DNA of 64,000 nucleotides from Tagaea sp965279565 (GCA_965279565.1 OZ257249.1:124001-188000); one strand, 5' to 3'. Numbered from the stretch's first letter, positions 1 to 8,216 are shown. Numbers and translations: made by a program. Notes: generated by a model not told the origin, from the letters alone.

Positions 1-178
1 TATGTATGTCAAAGCCGCCAGCTTCGATGAGGTACGCGTTGATGATCGTGTCGAAGTAACTGTAGTACACGACGTTGTTGACGTGGCCGTAGAGGTCGTT
101 GTCCATCCAGCGCGTCGGGATCGCGCGGAAATGGCGATAGGCGGCGCGCGTCTCGGGCGGCTTCTTCGCGACCGGCAT
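1..178 (-). CDS. acyl-CoA thioesterase (4-hydroxybenzoyl-CoA thioesterase-like hotdog fold), N-terminal part, cut by window edge
   Basis: Only the first 59 codons lie in the window. The start reads MPVAKKPPETRAAYRHFRAI, followed by TRWMDNDLYGHVNN and YYSYFDTIIN. The W-x-D-x-D-x-x-G-H-V-N-N block is the signature of the 4HBT hotdog thioesterases, in which the Asp of the D-x-x-G-H-V motif is catalytic. These enzymes hydrolyse acyl-CoA or aryl-CoA thioesters in the cytoplasm. The ATG lies 3 bases after the stop of the alpha/beta hydrolase, so it is the third gene of a metY-hydrolase-thioesterase operon. The substrate cannot be inferred. Confidence 0.82.
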   Translation of the reverse strand, partial: MPVAKKPPETRAAYRHFRAIPTRWMDNDLYGHVNNVVYYSYFDTIINAYLIEAGGFDIH

Positions 179-181
179 GTC

Positions 182-970
182 TCAGCAGACCTCGGCGAGC
201 GCGTCGAGCGTTGCGTCGGGTGCTTCGATCATCGCCATGTGCCCGGCACCGGCCAGCACGCGCTCGCGCGCGTCCTTCGTGGCGGCGATCAGGCCGCGGG
301 CACCGGCTGCCGGCGTCATCCGGTCGGTCGCGCCGAGCAGATAGAGCGTCGGGCAGCGCAATGCCGCGGCGGCTTCCGGCGCACCCTTGTAGGCGTTGCA
401 GGCCGCAAGATCGCTGCCGAGCACGCCGTCCGCGACGCGTTCGAGCAACCGCACGCCGCCGCCGACCATCCAGGTGCCGGGTGCGCGTGCCCCGCCGAGC
501 TGGGCGCGCCGGCCGAAGGCCCAGTCCGCGATCATCTCGACCGCCGCATGGTCGTTCCGGGCCGCCGCTTCGAGCAGCTTGGGATGGACCGGCATCTGGG
601 CGGCCACGCCGATCAGGCCGAGGGCGCGCACGCGCGAAGTGTGGCGCGCGGCCGTTTCGAGCGCCACGAGTGCGCCCATCGAATGGCCGACGAGGGCGGC
701 TTCGCGCGCGCCGGCCGCGTCGAGCAGACGCGGCACGAAATCTGCCATCGCAGCGACCGAATCCAGTGCGCCACCTCCGGACCGCCCGTGCCCGGGCAGG
801 TCGATCGCCAGCGCGTTGCGCCCGTGATGCGCGAACCAGCGCGTCTGCAGCGTCCACACCGTGTGGTCCATGCCGGCCCCGTGCAGGAACAGCACCGTGG
901 GTTTCGCGGGATCGAAGGCCTTGCCGCCCGTGGCGGCGAACACGCGAAATCCGTCGACGACGAGATCCAT
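182..970 (-). CDS. alpha/beta-fold hydrolase
   Basis: This is a 262-residue cytosolic hydrolase. It shows the oxyanion-hole motif LFLHGAGMDH near residue 30, the nucleophile elbow VGHSMGAL near residue 95, a likely acid in LGATDRMTP near residue 217, and the catalytic His in GAGHMAM near residue 243. Length and motif order fit a single-domain alpha/beta hydrolase (esterase or C-C hydrolase type) without a lid insertion or signal peptide. It starts 4 bases after the metY stop and ends 3 bases before the thioesterase start, so the three are probably co-transcribed. The substrate is unknown. Pairing with a thioesterase suggests ester or thioester chemistry, which is inference. Confidence 0.85.
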   Translation of the reverse strand: MDLVVDGFRVFAATGGKAFDPAKPTVLFLHGAGMDHTVWTLQTRWFAHHGRNALAIDLPGHGRSGGGALDSVAAMADFVPRLLDAAGAREAALVGHSMGALVALETAARHTSRVRALGLIGVAAQMPVHPKLLEAAARNDHAAVEMIADWAFGRRAQLGGARAPGTWMVGGGVRLLERVADGVLGSDLAACNAYKGAPEAAAALRCPTLYLLGATDRMTPAAGARGLIAATKDARERVLAGAGHMAMIEAPDATLDALAEVC

Positions 971-974
971 GACG

Positions 975-2267
975 CTAGCCCTTGGCCGACGCGCGCAGGG
1001 CCGCGGTCAGGTCGTCGATCAGGTCGGCGCAGTCCTCCAGGCCGATCGACAGGCGCACCATCTCCTCGCCCACGCCCGCCTTCTTCAGCGACGCGGCATC
1101 CATCTGCTGGTGCGTGGTCGAGGCCGGATGGATGACGAGCGACTTGGCGTCGCCCACATTGGCAAGATGGCTGAACAGCTTCAGCGCCTCGATGAAGCGC
1201 CGTCCGGCCGCGCGCCCGCCCTTGATGCCGAAGCTGATCATCGAGCCAGCGCCCTTGGGCAGCAGGCGCTGGGCCAGCGCATGGTCGGGATGGGACGGCA
1301 GGTCGGGATGGTTGACCCATTCGACCTCGGCCGCATTGCTCAGGAACGAGGCGATCTTGCGCGCGTTCTCGACATGGCGGGCCATGCGCAGCGGCAACGT
1401 TTCGAGCCCCTGCAGCAGATGGAACGCGTTGGTCGGCGACAGGCACGCGCCGAAATCGCGCAGCCCCTCCGCACGCGCGCGCATAATGAAGGCGGCCGGG
1501 CCGAACTCCTCGGCGAAGTCGAGCCCGTGATAGCCCGCATAGGGCTCGGTCAGGGTCGGGAACTTCCCTGACTTCTCCCAGTCGAACGTGCCGGCATCGA
1601 CGATCACGCCGCCGATCGCTACACCGTGCCCGCCGATCCACTTGGTCGTCGAGTGCATGACCAGATCGGCCCCGTGCTCGAACGCGCGGAACAGGTAGGG
1701 CGTGCAGAAGGTGCAGTCGAGCATCAGCGGCAGGCCAGCCGCGTGCGCGACCTTCGCCACCGCCGGCACGTCGAGCACTTCCAGTCCCGGATTGCCGAGC
1801 ACCTCGCCGAAGACCAGCCGCGTCTCCGGCCGGATCGCGGCGGCAAAGGCGGCCGGGTCGCGCGGATCGACGAAACTGGTCGTGATCCCGAACCGCGGCA
1901 GCGTGTGCGTGAACATGTTGTGCGACCCGCCATAGATCGAGGCGGAGCTGACGATGTGCCCGCCCGTCCCCATCAGCGTGACGATCGCCAGATGCAGTGC
2001 TGCCTGCCCCGACGACGTCGCGATCGCGCCAACCCCGCCTTCGAGGGCGGCGATGCGTTCTTCCAGCACGGCGACGGTGGGATTGGAGATGCGGCTGTAG
2101 ATATGGCCCGCGCGTTCGAGGTTGAACAGCGAGGCCGCCGCGTCGACATCGGGAAACACGAAGGACGTCGTCTGGTAGATCGGAACGGCGCGCGCACCCG
2201 TCGTCGGGTCGGGCTGCTGGCCTGCGTGAAGAGAAAGTGTATCGAAGCGGGGGAACCGTCCGGACAT
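975..2267 (-). CDS. metY: O-acetylhomoserine aminocarboxypropyltransferase (sulfhydrylase)
   Basis: This 430-residue PLP enzyme of the Cys/Met metabolism family makes homocysteine from O-acetylhomoserine and sulfide. The N-terminus (DTLSLHAGQQPDPTTGARAV), the SRISNPT block and the PLP-lysine motif HSTTKWIGGHG (Lys209) are typical of MetY rather than of cystathionine synthases. The region usually written DNTFATPYL reads DCTFCTPYL here, which is an unusual substitution. I chose the ATG at 2267 because GGGAGGT stands 3-9 bases before it. An in-frame extension to 2330 would run through a terminator hairpin. It heads an operon with a hydrolase and a thioesterase. Confidence 0.93.
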   Translation of the reverse strand: MSGRFPRFDTLSLHAGQQPDPTTGARAVPIYQTTSFVFPDVDAAASLFNLERAGHIYSRISNPTVAVLEERIAALEGGVGAIATSSGQAALHLAIVTLMGTGGHIVSSASIYGGSHNMFTHTLPRFGITTSFVDPRDPAAFAAAIRPETRLVFGEVLGNPGLEVLDVPAVAKVAHAAGLPLMLDCTFCTPYLFRAFEHGADLVMHSTTKWIGGHGVAIGGVIVDAGTFDWEKSGKFPTLTEPYAGYHGLDFAEEFGPAAFIMRARAEGLRDFGACLSPTNAFHLLQGLETLPLRMARHVENARKIASFLSNAAEVEWVNHPDLPSHPDHALAQRLLPKGAGSMISFGIKGGRAAGRRFIEALKLFSHLANVGDAKSLVIHPASTTHQQMDAASLKKAGVGEEMVRLSIGLEDCADLIDDLTAALRASAKG

Positions 2268-2285
2268 GCGACCTCCCGAAAAACA

Positions 2286-2325
2286 GAACCGCCCGAGCGC
2301 GTCTTCGGCGTCAATCGGGCGGTTC
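2286..2325 (-). terminator. Rho-independent terminator/attenuator hairpin in the metY leader
   Basis: Read on the minus strand, GAACCGCCCGA is followed by an 18-base loop region and TCGGGCGGTTC, a perfect 11-bp stem, then CTGTTTTTC. It ends only 18 bases before the metY start codon and points towards metY. It would therefore stop metY transcription unless prevented from folding, as in leader attenuation or a riboswitch. A short ORF ends at 2327, two bases before the stem. I do not recognise a SAM-I, SAM-II or SAH aptamer upstream. Confidence 0.75.
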
Positions 2326-2445
2326 CTCATTCAAGCAGCGCGTCCCTGTTCAACTCGCAGCTTGCCGCGAAGCTAACCAGCCATTTCGATGCCGTCAATT
2401 GCTCCGTCGTCACCCTGGTGCACGGCAGATGACCGGAATTCATAC

Positions 2446-2465
2446 TACTGTAGAGTACTACAGTA
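2446..2465. promoter_or_regulatory. inverted repeat in the metY / histidine kinase divergent region, probable operator
   Basis: TACTGTAGAGTACTACAGTA consists of two perfect 8-base arms (TACTGTAG and CTACAGTA) around AGTA. It overlaps a TATACT on the minus strand (towards metY) and a TATATT on the plus strand (towards the kinase), so a dimeric regulator bound here could block either promoter. The surrounding bases are distinctly A+T-rich compared with the flanking genes. No matching regulator gene is adjacent. Confidence 0.55.
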
Positions 2466-2516
2466 TATTGAATTGCATCTTTAATTTCACTCTGGCATGA
2501 GTGATGGCGAGCTTGC

Positions 2517-4343
2517 ATGGCCGGAGCGAACACGGTGGCCTTCGATCCTCCCTCCACCTACCTCGCCTATCCCGCTGCCGCGGAGGTCGTCGCGACTCAC
2601 GCTTCGGCACGCCGTCACAACATCTGCGCGGCCGTCCTGTGCATCGTGCTCGTCATCGGCATCGCCGTCACGGCGCGCTGGATCCAGGACCGCGAGGCCA
2701 CTTTCCACGACGGGTTCCTGGGCTTCCGCACGGCGCTGATCGAGCGCAACCTGATGGCCGCCGACGCCCATCTCACCCAGCTCGTCGCCGGGGCCGATGG
2801 CGCCATGCTGCCCGCCCTCGCCGAACTCGACGGGCACGATCCCTGCTCCGCTTCGCCCGGCCAGATCGCGGCGATCCGTCGGATCGAAGCCCAGGCCATC
2901 GCCGGCCGTCTGGGATTCGACGTCTGGTGCCGTAGCGGCACGAACCTGCTTCACCCCGCCCGGCCGAATGTCCGCGACGACGCGTATTTCCGCGTCCATA
3001 CCGAGCCCGGCCGGTTCGGCGGCGCGCGTGCGCGGATGCTCGACTCCTATCGCGACATGTACGTCTCGACGCCGGATCTGGACCGGACGACATACGAAAC
3101 GCAGATCCGGCTCACGCGCCCGATCGTCGGTCCGGACGGTGCGGCGCTCGGCGTCGTCGGAGTCGGACTCCGGCTTTCAACACTCGCCGACTTCCTCATG
3201 TCGATCCGCGAACGGGCCAGCGAACGCGTCGCCATCTACCGGAACGACGGCGCGCTGGTCGCCCAGTATCCGGCCGAATCGGCTGTCGGCATTCCCGACA
3301 CGCCGCTCGACGCGCTCTGGCGACACTACCCGGCCGCCGTGTTCGGGCAGTTCGAGGGGCCGGACCGGGCGGGCGGGAACGGCACGCTGTCGGTGTTCCT
3401 GGGCCTGCGCCCGATGCCGCTCGTGCTGGTCCACACGGTCGAATGGCGCGCGATGTCGCGCGAGGCGCTGCGCATCTACTGGCCCGTGCTCGTGATCGCG
3501 GCGGCTTGCGTGCTTGCCGCGATCGTCTATGCCTGGATCACGATCCGCTACGCCAACGCGCTGTCGCGCGCGAACAGCGAACTGGCGCAGGCCAAGGAGA
3601 ACCTGCAGTTCGAATCCGACGAGCGCGGCATCTTCATCGCCAACATGAACCACGAGCTGCGCACGCCGCTCAACGCGATCGTCGGCTTCGCCCAGATCCT
3701 CGCTGACGCGACGTTCGGCCCGTCCCACCCGAAATACCGCGAATACGCGCGCGACATCGCCGCCAGCGGCCAGCACCTCCAGGGGCTGATCGGCGAGATC
3801 ATCGATTTCGCCGCCATCGACCGGGGCCATCGCAAGATCGCCATCGCGCGGCTCGACGCGGCCGAGACCGTCGCCGAGACCGTGCGTCTGCTCCGCCCGG
3901 TCGCAGGTGCACGCGGCATCGCGCTCGAAACGGCCGGCGGCGAGGCCCCCGCGCTCGGCGATCCGCTCGCCGTTCGCCAGATCCTGATCAACCTCGTGAC
4001 CAACGCGATCAAGTTCTCGGCCCCCGGCAGTTCGGTATGCGTCGAATGCCGGGCGCAGCCCGGTACGCGGCTCGTCGCCATATCGGTCGCGGACCGCGGC
4101 GTGGGGATCGCGCAGGCGGAGCTTCCCTCCATCGGCCGGCCGTTTTTCCGCACGCGTGCCGCCCGGCTGGGCGCTGTTTCCGGGACCGGGCTTGGTCTGT
4201 CGATCTCGGTGGCGCTCGCCAACCAGATGGGCGGGCGCCTGACGCTGGCCAGCGTGTCCGGGCGCGGAACGACGGTCACGCTGCTGCTGCCGCAGGCAGA
4301 GGCGCCGCTCGGGCAGACTGCCTCGTCGCGAGGCAGCGCCTAG
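2517..4343 (+). CDS. membrane sensor histidine kinase with periplasmic Cache-like domain
   Basis: This is a 608-residue two-transmembrane sensor kinase. Hydrophobic segments at about residues 37-56 and 322-342 enclose a periplasmic sensor region that looks Cache/PDC-like (YVSTPDL, TRPIVGPDGAALGVVGV). The cytoplasmic part has the H-box NMNHELRTPLN with phospho-acceptor His379, the N-box INLVTNAIKF (491-500), the G1 box DRGVG (526-530) and the G2 box GTGLGLS (556-562). There is no receiver domain and no adjacent response regulator, so it is an orphan kinase of the PleC/DivJ-like HisKA type. The ligand is unknown. It is transcribed divergently from metY across a palindromic site. Confidence 0.9.
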   Translation: MAGANTVAFDPPSTYLAYPAAAEVVATHASARRHNICAAVLCIVLVIGIAVTARWIQDREATFHDGFLGFRTALIERNLMAADAHLTQLVAGADGAMLPALAELDGHDPCSASPGQIAAIRRIEAQAIAGRLGFDVWCRSGTNLLHPARPNVRDDAYFRVHTEPGRFGGARARMLDSYRDMYVSTPDLDRTTYETQIRLTRPIVGPDGAALGVVGVGLRLSTLADFLMSIRERASERVAIYRNDGALVAQYPAESAVGIPDTPLDALWRHYPAAVFGQFEGPDRAGGNGTLSVFLGLRPMPLVLVHTVEWRAMSREALRIYWPVLVIAAACVLAAIVYAWITIRYANALSRANSELAQAKENLQFESDERGIFIANMNHELRTPLNAIVGFAQILADATFGPSHPKYREYARDIAASGQHLQGLIGEIIDFAAIDRGHRKIAIARLDAAETVAETVRLLRPVAGARGIALETAGGEAPALGDPLAVRQILINLVTNAIKFSAPGSSVCVECRAQPGTRLVAISVADRGVGIAQAELPSIGRPFFRTRAARLGAVSGTGLGLSISVALANQMGGRLTLASVSGRGTTVTLLLPQAEAPLGQTASSRGSA

Positions 4344-4458
4344 GACAGATTGCACAGGAAAGCGCGGCACTTGGCCGCCCATTCGGCCCTTGGCAAAGAC
4401 CCGGTCGGTTGGCATTGTGCGCCGACAATTTGGCCCTATCGCCTGCCGGGAGACGAGT

Positions 4459-5622
4459 ATGAAGGTCGCGATCCCCAAAGAGCGCCGCGCGTACGAATCG
4501 CGCGTCGCCGCCACGCCGGACTCGATCAAGCGGATGAAACCGCTGGGGGTGACGTTCCTCGTCGAAACGGGCGCCGGCGCCAACGCGTCGATTCCCGACC
4601 AGGCCTTCGTCGATGCCGGCGCCGAAATCGTCGCCGACAGCGCCACGCTGCTGGGCCAGGCCGACATCGTGCTGAAGGTCGGCCGTCCACTGACGGCCGC
4701 CGAAGGCGGCGACGAGCTTGCCGGCATGAAGTCGGGCGCCGTGCTCGTCTGCCAGCTCGACCCCTACCGCAACAAGGAACAGGTCGCCGACTTCGCCGCG
4801 CGCGGCATCACCGCCTTCGCGATGGAACTGGTGCCGCGCATCACGCGCGCCCAGTCGATGGACGTGCTGTCGAGCCAGGCGAACCTTGCCGGCTACAAGG
4901 CCGTGATCGACGCGGCCGAGCAGTTCGGACGCGCCTTCCCGATGATGATGACGGCGGCCGGCACGGTTGCCCCCGCCAAGGTGCTCGTGATGGGTGCCGG
5001 CGTGGCCGGCCTGCAGGCGATCGCGACCGCGCGCCGCCTGGGTGCCGTCGTCTCCGCCACCGACGTGCGCATGGTCGCCAAGGAGCAGGTCGAATCGCTC
5101 GGCGCCACGTTCGTCTTTGTGGACGACGAGGAAGCCCGCCAGGCGGAAACGTCGGGCGGCTACGCCAAGGAAATGTCCGACGCCTACAAGGCCAAGCAGG
5201 CGGCCTTGATCGCCGAGACGATCCGCAAGATGGACGTCGTGATCTGCACGGCGCTGATCCCGGGCCGTCCGGCCCCGCGCCTGGTTTCCGACGCGATGGT
5301 CGCCTCGATGAAGCCCGGTTCCATCGTCGTCGACCTCGCGGTCGAGGCGGGCGGCAACTGCGAAGGTAGCTCGGTGGGCCAGATCGTCACGAAGCACGGC
5401 GTCAAGATCGTCGGCTACGCCAACGTGCCCTCGCGCCTGGCGGTCGACGCGTCGGCGCTCTACGCGCGCAACCTCGCCGAGTTCATGAAGCTGATCGTCG
5501 CCAAGGACGGCAGCCTCGCCATCGACCCGGCCGACGAGATCGTCAAGGGCTCGCTGCTGACCCGCGAAGGCCAGATCGTGCATCCCAACTTCGCGCCCGC
5601 ACCCGCGGCCGCCGCCCAGTAA
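4459..5622 (+). CDS. pntAA: NAD(P) transhydrogenase subunit alpha part 1 (NAD(H)-binding dI)
   Basis: The product (387 residues) is the soluble NAD(H)-binding component of the proton-translocating transhydrogenase, which uses the proton gradient to transfer hydride from NADH to NADP+. It starts MKVAIPKERRAYESRVAATPD, as alanine dehydrogenase/PntA proteins do. It contains the Rossmann motif VLVMGAGVAGLQAIATARRLGAVV and the mobile-loop region GYANVPSRLAVDASALYARN. The ATG at 4459 follows GGGAGA at a suitable distance, and an upstream in-frame ATG at 4390 has no ribosome site. The gene is split from pntAB, as is usual in alphaproteobacteria, and heads a three-gene operon. Confidence 0.96.
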   Translation: MKVAIPKERRAYESRVAATPDSIKRMKPLGVTFLVETGAGANASIPDQAFVDAGAEIVADSATLLGQADIVLKVGRPLTAAEGGDELAGMKSGAVLVCQLDPYRNKEQVADFAARGITAFAMELVPRITRAQSMDVLSSQANLAGYKAVIDAAEQFGRAFPMMMTAAGTVAPAKVLVMGAGVAGLQAIATARRLGAVVSATDVRMVAKEQVESLGATFVFVDDEEARQAETSGGYAKEMSDAYKAKQAALIAETIRKMDVVICTALIPGRPAPRLVSDAMVASMKPGSIVVDLAVEAGGNCEGSSVGQIVTKHGVKIVGYANVPSRLAVDASALYARNLAEFMKLIVAKDGSLAIDPADEIVKGSLLTREGQIVHPNFAPAPAAAAQ

Positions 5623-5652
5623 CGCCAGATACGAACGAAGGACGCGAACGCA

Positions 5653-6063
5653 ATGTCCGACAGCGCAATCCTCGACAAGGCCGCACAGCTCGCGAACGAC
5701 GCGGCCAGCCTCGCCAACAAGGCGCGCGAGCTCGCCGTCCAGGCGGCCATGTCCCCCGAAGCTTCGGCAGGAGCCGGTCCCGACGCGCTGACGATGGGCC
5801 TCACCGTCCTCGTCCTCGCCACGTTCGTCGGCTACTACGTGGTCTGGCGCGTCACACCCGCCCTGCACTCGCCGCTGATGGCGGTCACCAACGCGATCAG
5901 CTCGGTGATCATCGTCGGCGCATTGCTGGCCGCGGGCGCATCCGCTGTCGGCTTCAGCCAGGCGATGGGCTTCCTTGCGGTGGTGCTGGCTTCGGTCAAC
6001 ATCTTCGGCGGGTTCGTCGTCACCCAGCGCATGCTGGGCAAGTTCAAGAAGAAGCAGAAGTAG
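5653..6063 (+). CDS. pntAB: NAD(P) transhydrogenase subunit alpha part 2 (membrane dII, N-terminal half)
   Basis: This 136-residue membrane subunit supplies the first transmembrane helices of the dII proton channel. After a hydrophilic N-terminus there are about four hydrophobic segments, including LTVLVLATFVGYYVVW, SSVIIVGALLAAG and FLAVVLASVNIFGGFVVTQRML. The FGGFVVTQRML ending is highly conserved in the family. The alanine-rich stretch before the first helix is longer than the minimal family core. It lies 30 bases after pntAA and 12 bases before pntB. Confidence 0.95.
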   Translation: MSDSAILDKAAQLANDAASLANKARELAVQAAMSPEASAGAGPDALTMGLTVLVLATFVGYYVVWRVTPALHSPLMAVTNAISSVIIVGALLAAGASAVGFSQAMGFLAVVLASVNIFGGFVVTQRMLGKFKKKQK

Positions 6064-6075
6064 GGAACAGCCATC

Positions 6076-7479
6076 ATGAGTGCCAACACCGCTTCGCTTC
6101 TCTACCTCGTCGCGTCGATCTGCTTCATCATGAGCCTCAGGGGGCTTTCGAGCCCCGAGACGGCACGCGGCGGCAACTTCTACGGCATGGCCGGCATGGC
6201 GATCGCGATCGTCACGACGCTGATGCTGCCGCAGACCAGCTCGTTCGGCCTGATCGCCGCGGGCATCCTGATCGGCGGCGCCATCGGCACGTTCGTGGCG
6301 CTGCGCATCGAGATGACGGCCCTGCCCCAGCTCGTCGCGGCCTTCCACTCGCTGGTCGGTCTCGCGGCGGTGTTCGTGGCAGCCGCCACGCTCTATTCGC
6401 CGCAGAGCTTCGGCATCGGCATCCCCGGTGCGATCAAGGCCGCTTCGCTGGTCGAACTGGCGTTGGGCACGGCGATCGGTGCGATCACCTTCACCGGCTC
6501 GATCGTCGCCTTCGCCAAGCTGCAGGGCCTCGTCTCGGGTGCCCCGCTCCAGTTCCCGATGCAGCATCCGCTCAACGCCGTGCTCGGCGTGCTGATCGTC
6601 GCGAACATCGTGTGGCTGTCGATGACGGGCACGCCCTTCGCCTTCTGGACGCTGGTGATCCTGTCGCTGGCGCTCGGCTTCCTGCTGATCCTGCCGATCG
6701 GCGGAGCGGACATGCCGGTCGTCGTGTCGATGCTCAACTCCTACTCCGGCTGGGCCGCGTGCGGCATCGGCTTCACGCTGCAGAACTCGCTGCTGATCGT
6801 CACGGGTGCGCTCGTCGGCTCGTCGGGCGCCATCCTCTCGTACGTCATGTGCAAGGGCATGAACCGGTCGATCTTCAACGTGATCCTCGGCGGCTTCGGC
6901 ACGGATGCGGCCGGTGCGGCCGCTGGTGCGGCCAAGGAAGCGCGCCCCGTGAAGCAGGGCTCGGCCGAGGACGCGCTGTTCATCATGAAGAACGCCTCGT
7001 CGGTCATCATCGTGCCGGGCTACGGCATGGCGGTCGCCCAGGCGCAGCATGCGCTGCGCGAGATGGGCGACATGCTGAAGAAGGAAGGTGTCACGGTGCG
7101 CTACGCGATCCATCCGGTCGCGGGCCGCATGCCGGGCCACATGAACGTGCTGCTGGCCGAAGCCAACGTGCCCTACGACGAGGTGTTCGAGCTCGACGAC
7201 ATCAACCGCGACTTCGCGCAGGCGGACGTGGCCTTCGTCATCGGCGCCAACGACGTGACGAACCCGGCCGCCAAGACCGATCCCAAGAGCCCGATCTACG
7301 GCATGCCGATCCTCGACGTGGAGAAGGCCAAGACCGTGCTGTTCATCAAGCGCTCGATGGCGTCGGGCTATGCCGGCGTCGACAACGAGCTGTTCTTCCG
7401 CGACAACACGATGATGCTGTTCGGCGACGCCAAGAAGGTGGTCGAGGACATCTGCAAGGCGATGTCCGGCGGGCACTGA
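6076..7479 (+). CDS. pntB: NAD(P) transhydrogenase subunit beta (membrane dII plus NADP(H)-binding dIII)
   Basis: The 467-residue beta subunit has about eight or nine transmembrane helices in the first 250 residues, which complete the proton channel. The soluble dIII domain follows and binds NADP(H): VIIVPGYGMAVAQAQHALREM, HPVAGRMPGHMNVLLAEANVPYD, and near the C-terminus FIKRSMASGYAGVDNELFF. The conserved membrane motif GGADMPVVVSMLNSYSGWAA is present. It closes the pnt operon. An imperfect GCCGG/CCGGC pairing just after the stop is too weak to call a terminator. Confidence 0.96.
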   Translation: MSANTASLLYLVASICFIMSLRGLSSPETARGGNFYGMAGMAIAIVTTLMLPQTSSFGLIAAGILIGGAIGTFVALRIEMTALPQLVAAFHSLVGLAAVFVAAATLYSPQSFGIGIPGAIKAASLVELALGTAIGAITFTGSIVAFAKLQGLVSGAPLQFPMQHPLNAVLGVLIVANIVWLSMTGTPFAFWTLVILSLALGFLLILPIGGADMPVVVSMLNSYSGWAACGIGFTLQNSLLIVTGALVGSSGAILSYVMCKGMNRSIFNVILGGFGTDAAGAAAGAAKEARPVKQGSAEDALFIMKNASSVIIVPGYGMAVAQAQHALREMGDMLKKEGVTVRYAIHPVAGRMPGHMNVLLAEANVPYDEVFELDDINRDFAQADVAFVIGANDVTNPAAKTDPKSPIYGMPILDVEKAKTVLFIKRSMASGYAGVDNELFFRDNTMMLFGDAKKVVEDICKAMSGGH

Positions 7480-7507
7480 CGCCGGTTTGACCGGCTGCCT
7501 CCGGAAG

Positions 7508-7527
7508 TGATATCATGGATGATATCA
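7508..7527. promoter_or_regulatory. operator palindrome of the VapBC/FitAB-type module
   Basis: TGATATCATGGATGATATCA has perfect 9-base arms (TGATATCAT and ATGATATCA) around GG, ending 13 bases before the antitoxin start codon. Each arm contains TGATATCA, itself a palindrome, so two ribbon-helix-helix dimers could bind side by side. Such sites are typical for autoregulation by toxin-antitoxin complexes. Confidence 0.65.
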
Positions 7528-7540
7528 TACGGGGGTAACG

Positions 7541-7780
7541 ATGCCGGACATCCTGGTGCGGGGCGTGTCGCAGGAAGCGGTCGATTTACTGAAGGCGCGG
7601 GCGAAGGCCGAGGGCACCTCCCTCGTCGCACAGGCGCGCGCGGCCCTCGAATACGAGGTCAAGCGCGAGCGCAAGATGGCGGCCCTCGCACGGCTCGACG
7701 AGCTGCGCAACGATCTGAAGGGCAAGTGGAAAGGTCCGTCGGTCCTCGAGATGATCCGCGAAGACCGCGACCGCCGCTGA
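7541..7780 (+). CDS. ribbon-helix-helix antitoxin (FitA/VapB-type)
   Basis: The 79-residue protein begins MPDILVRGVSQEAVDLLKAR, a short beta strand then a helix as in FitA/Arc-type ribbon-helix-helix DNA-binding proteins. It continues AKAEGTSLVAQARAALE. The charged C-terminal part (KWKGPSVLEMIREDRDRR) would be the toxin-neutralising tail that occupies the PIN active site. It sits directly after a 20-base palindrome and overlaps the toxin gene by one base (TGA/ATG), the usual translational coupling of these modules. The family call is by pattern. Neutralisation of the adjacent PIN protein is inferred from context. Confidence 0.87.
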   Translation: MPDILVRGVSQEAVDLLKARAKAEGTSLVAQARAALEYEVKRERKMAALARLDELRNDLKGKWKGPSVLEMIREDRDRR

Positions 7781-8175
7781 TGCTCGTCGTCGATGCGAGC
7801 GTCGTCGGCAAGCTGATTTTCGACGAACCGGGCAGCGATGCGGCACAACGGCTGATCGCCGACGAGGACGTGCTGGGGCCGCCGCTGCTGCGATTCGAGC
7901 TCTGCAACCTGATCCGGCGCGCGGCCCGGCGGCGAGGCTGGACGCCGGAAACCGTGCATATGGCGCTGCACGAGTTCTTCCAGAACGTGGCGTTCGAGCC
8001 GGACGGCCCGGAGATCGGCCATATGGCGCTCGCGCACGCGATGGATCTCGACCATACCGCGCAGGACTGCGCCTATCTGGCGGTCGCCTCGTTGCGCGGC
8101 CTGCCGCTTGTCACCGCCGACGCGGCCTTCGCCCGGAAGGCACGGGCCAAGGGCCACGACGTGCGGGTGCTCTAG
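7780..8175 (+). CDS. PIN-domain ribonuclease toxin (VapC/FitB family)
   Basis: This 131-residue PIN protein starts MLVVDASVVGKLIFDE, with the first acidic metal ligand in VVDAS and the conserved hydrophobic strand. A second acid lies in FELCNLIRR. The C-terminal acids are in TAQDCAYLAVA and VTADAAFARKA. This spacing is that of an intact VapC-type Mg2+-dependent RNase, which usually cuts tRNA or rRNA loops. The start codon overlaps the antitoxin stop. A strong hairpin terminator follows within 8 bases, so the two genes form a closed two-gene unit. Confidence 0.88.
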   Translation: MLVVDASVVGKLIFDEPGSDAAQRLIADEDVLGPPLLRFELCNLIRRAARRRGWTPETVHMALHEFFQNVAFEPDGPEIGHMALAHAMDLDHTAQDCAYLAVASLRGLPLVTADAAFARKARAKGHDVRVL

Positions 8176-8182
8176 AAACGCC

Positions 8183-8216
8183 GAAAGCCGCCCGGGGTTT
8201 CCCCAGGGCGGCTTTC
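8183..8216. terminator. bidirectional terminator between toxin gene and rpsU
   Basis: GAAAGCCGCCC and GGGCGGCTTTC form a perfect 11-bp stem around a 12-base loop containing a GGGG/CCCC inner pair. It lies between the converging toxin gene and rpsU and ends both transcripts with short T-rich flanks. Confidence 0.75.

Noticed and set aside
2327..2557. 76-codon minus-strand ORF upstream of metY as a separate protein gene
   Set aside because: No family signal or ribosome site. It spans the divergent promoter region and palindrome. It is kept only as a possible leader ORF in the attenuation finding.
4276..7476. 1066-codon open frame on the minus strand opposite the pnt operon
   Set aside because: The sequence is His/Asp/Arg/Gly-rich with no domain, and it is the antisense shadow of pntAA-pntAB-pntB. 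High G+C makes such long antisense frames common.
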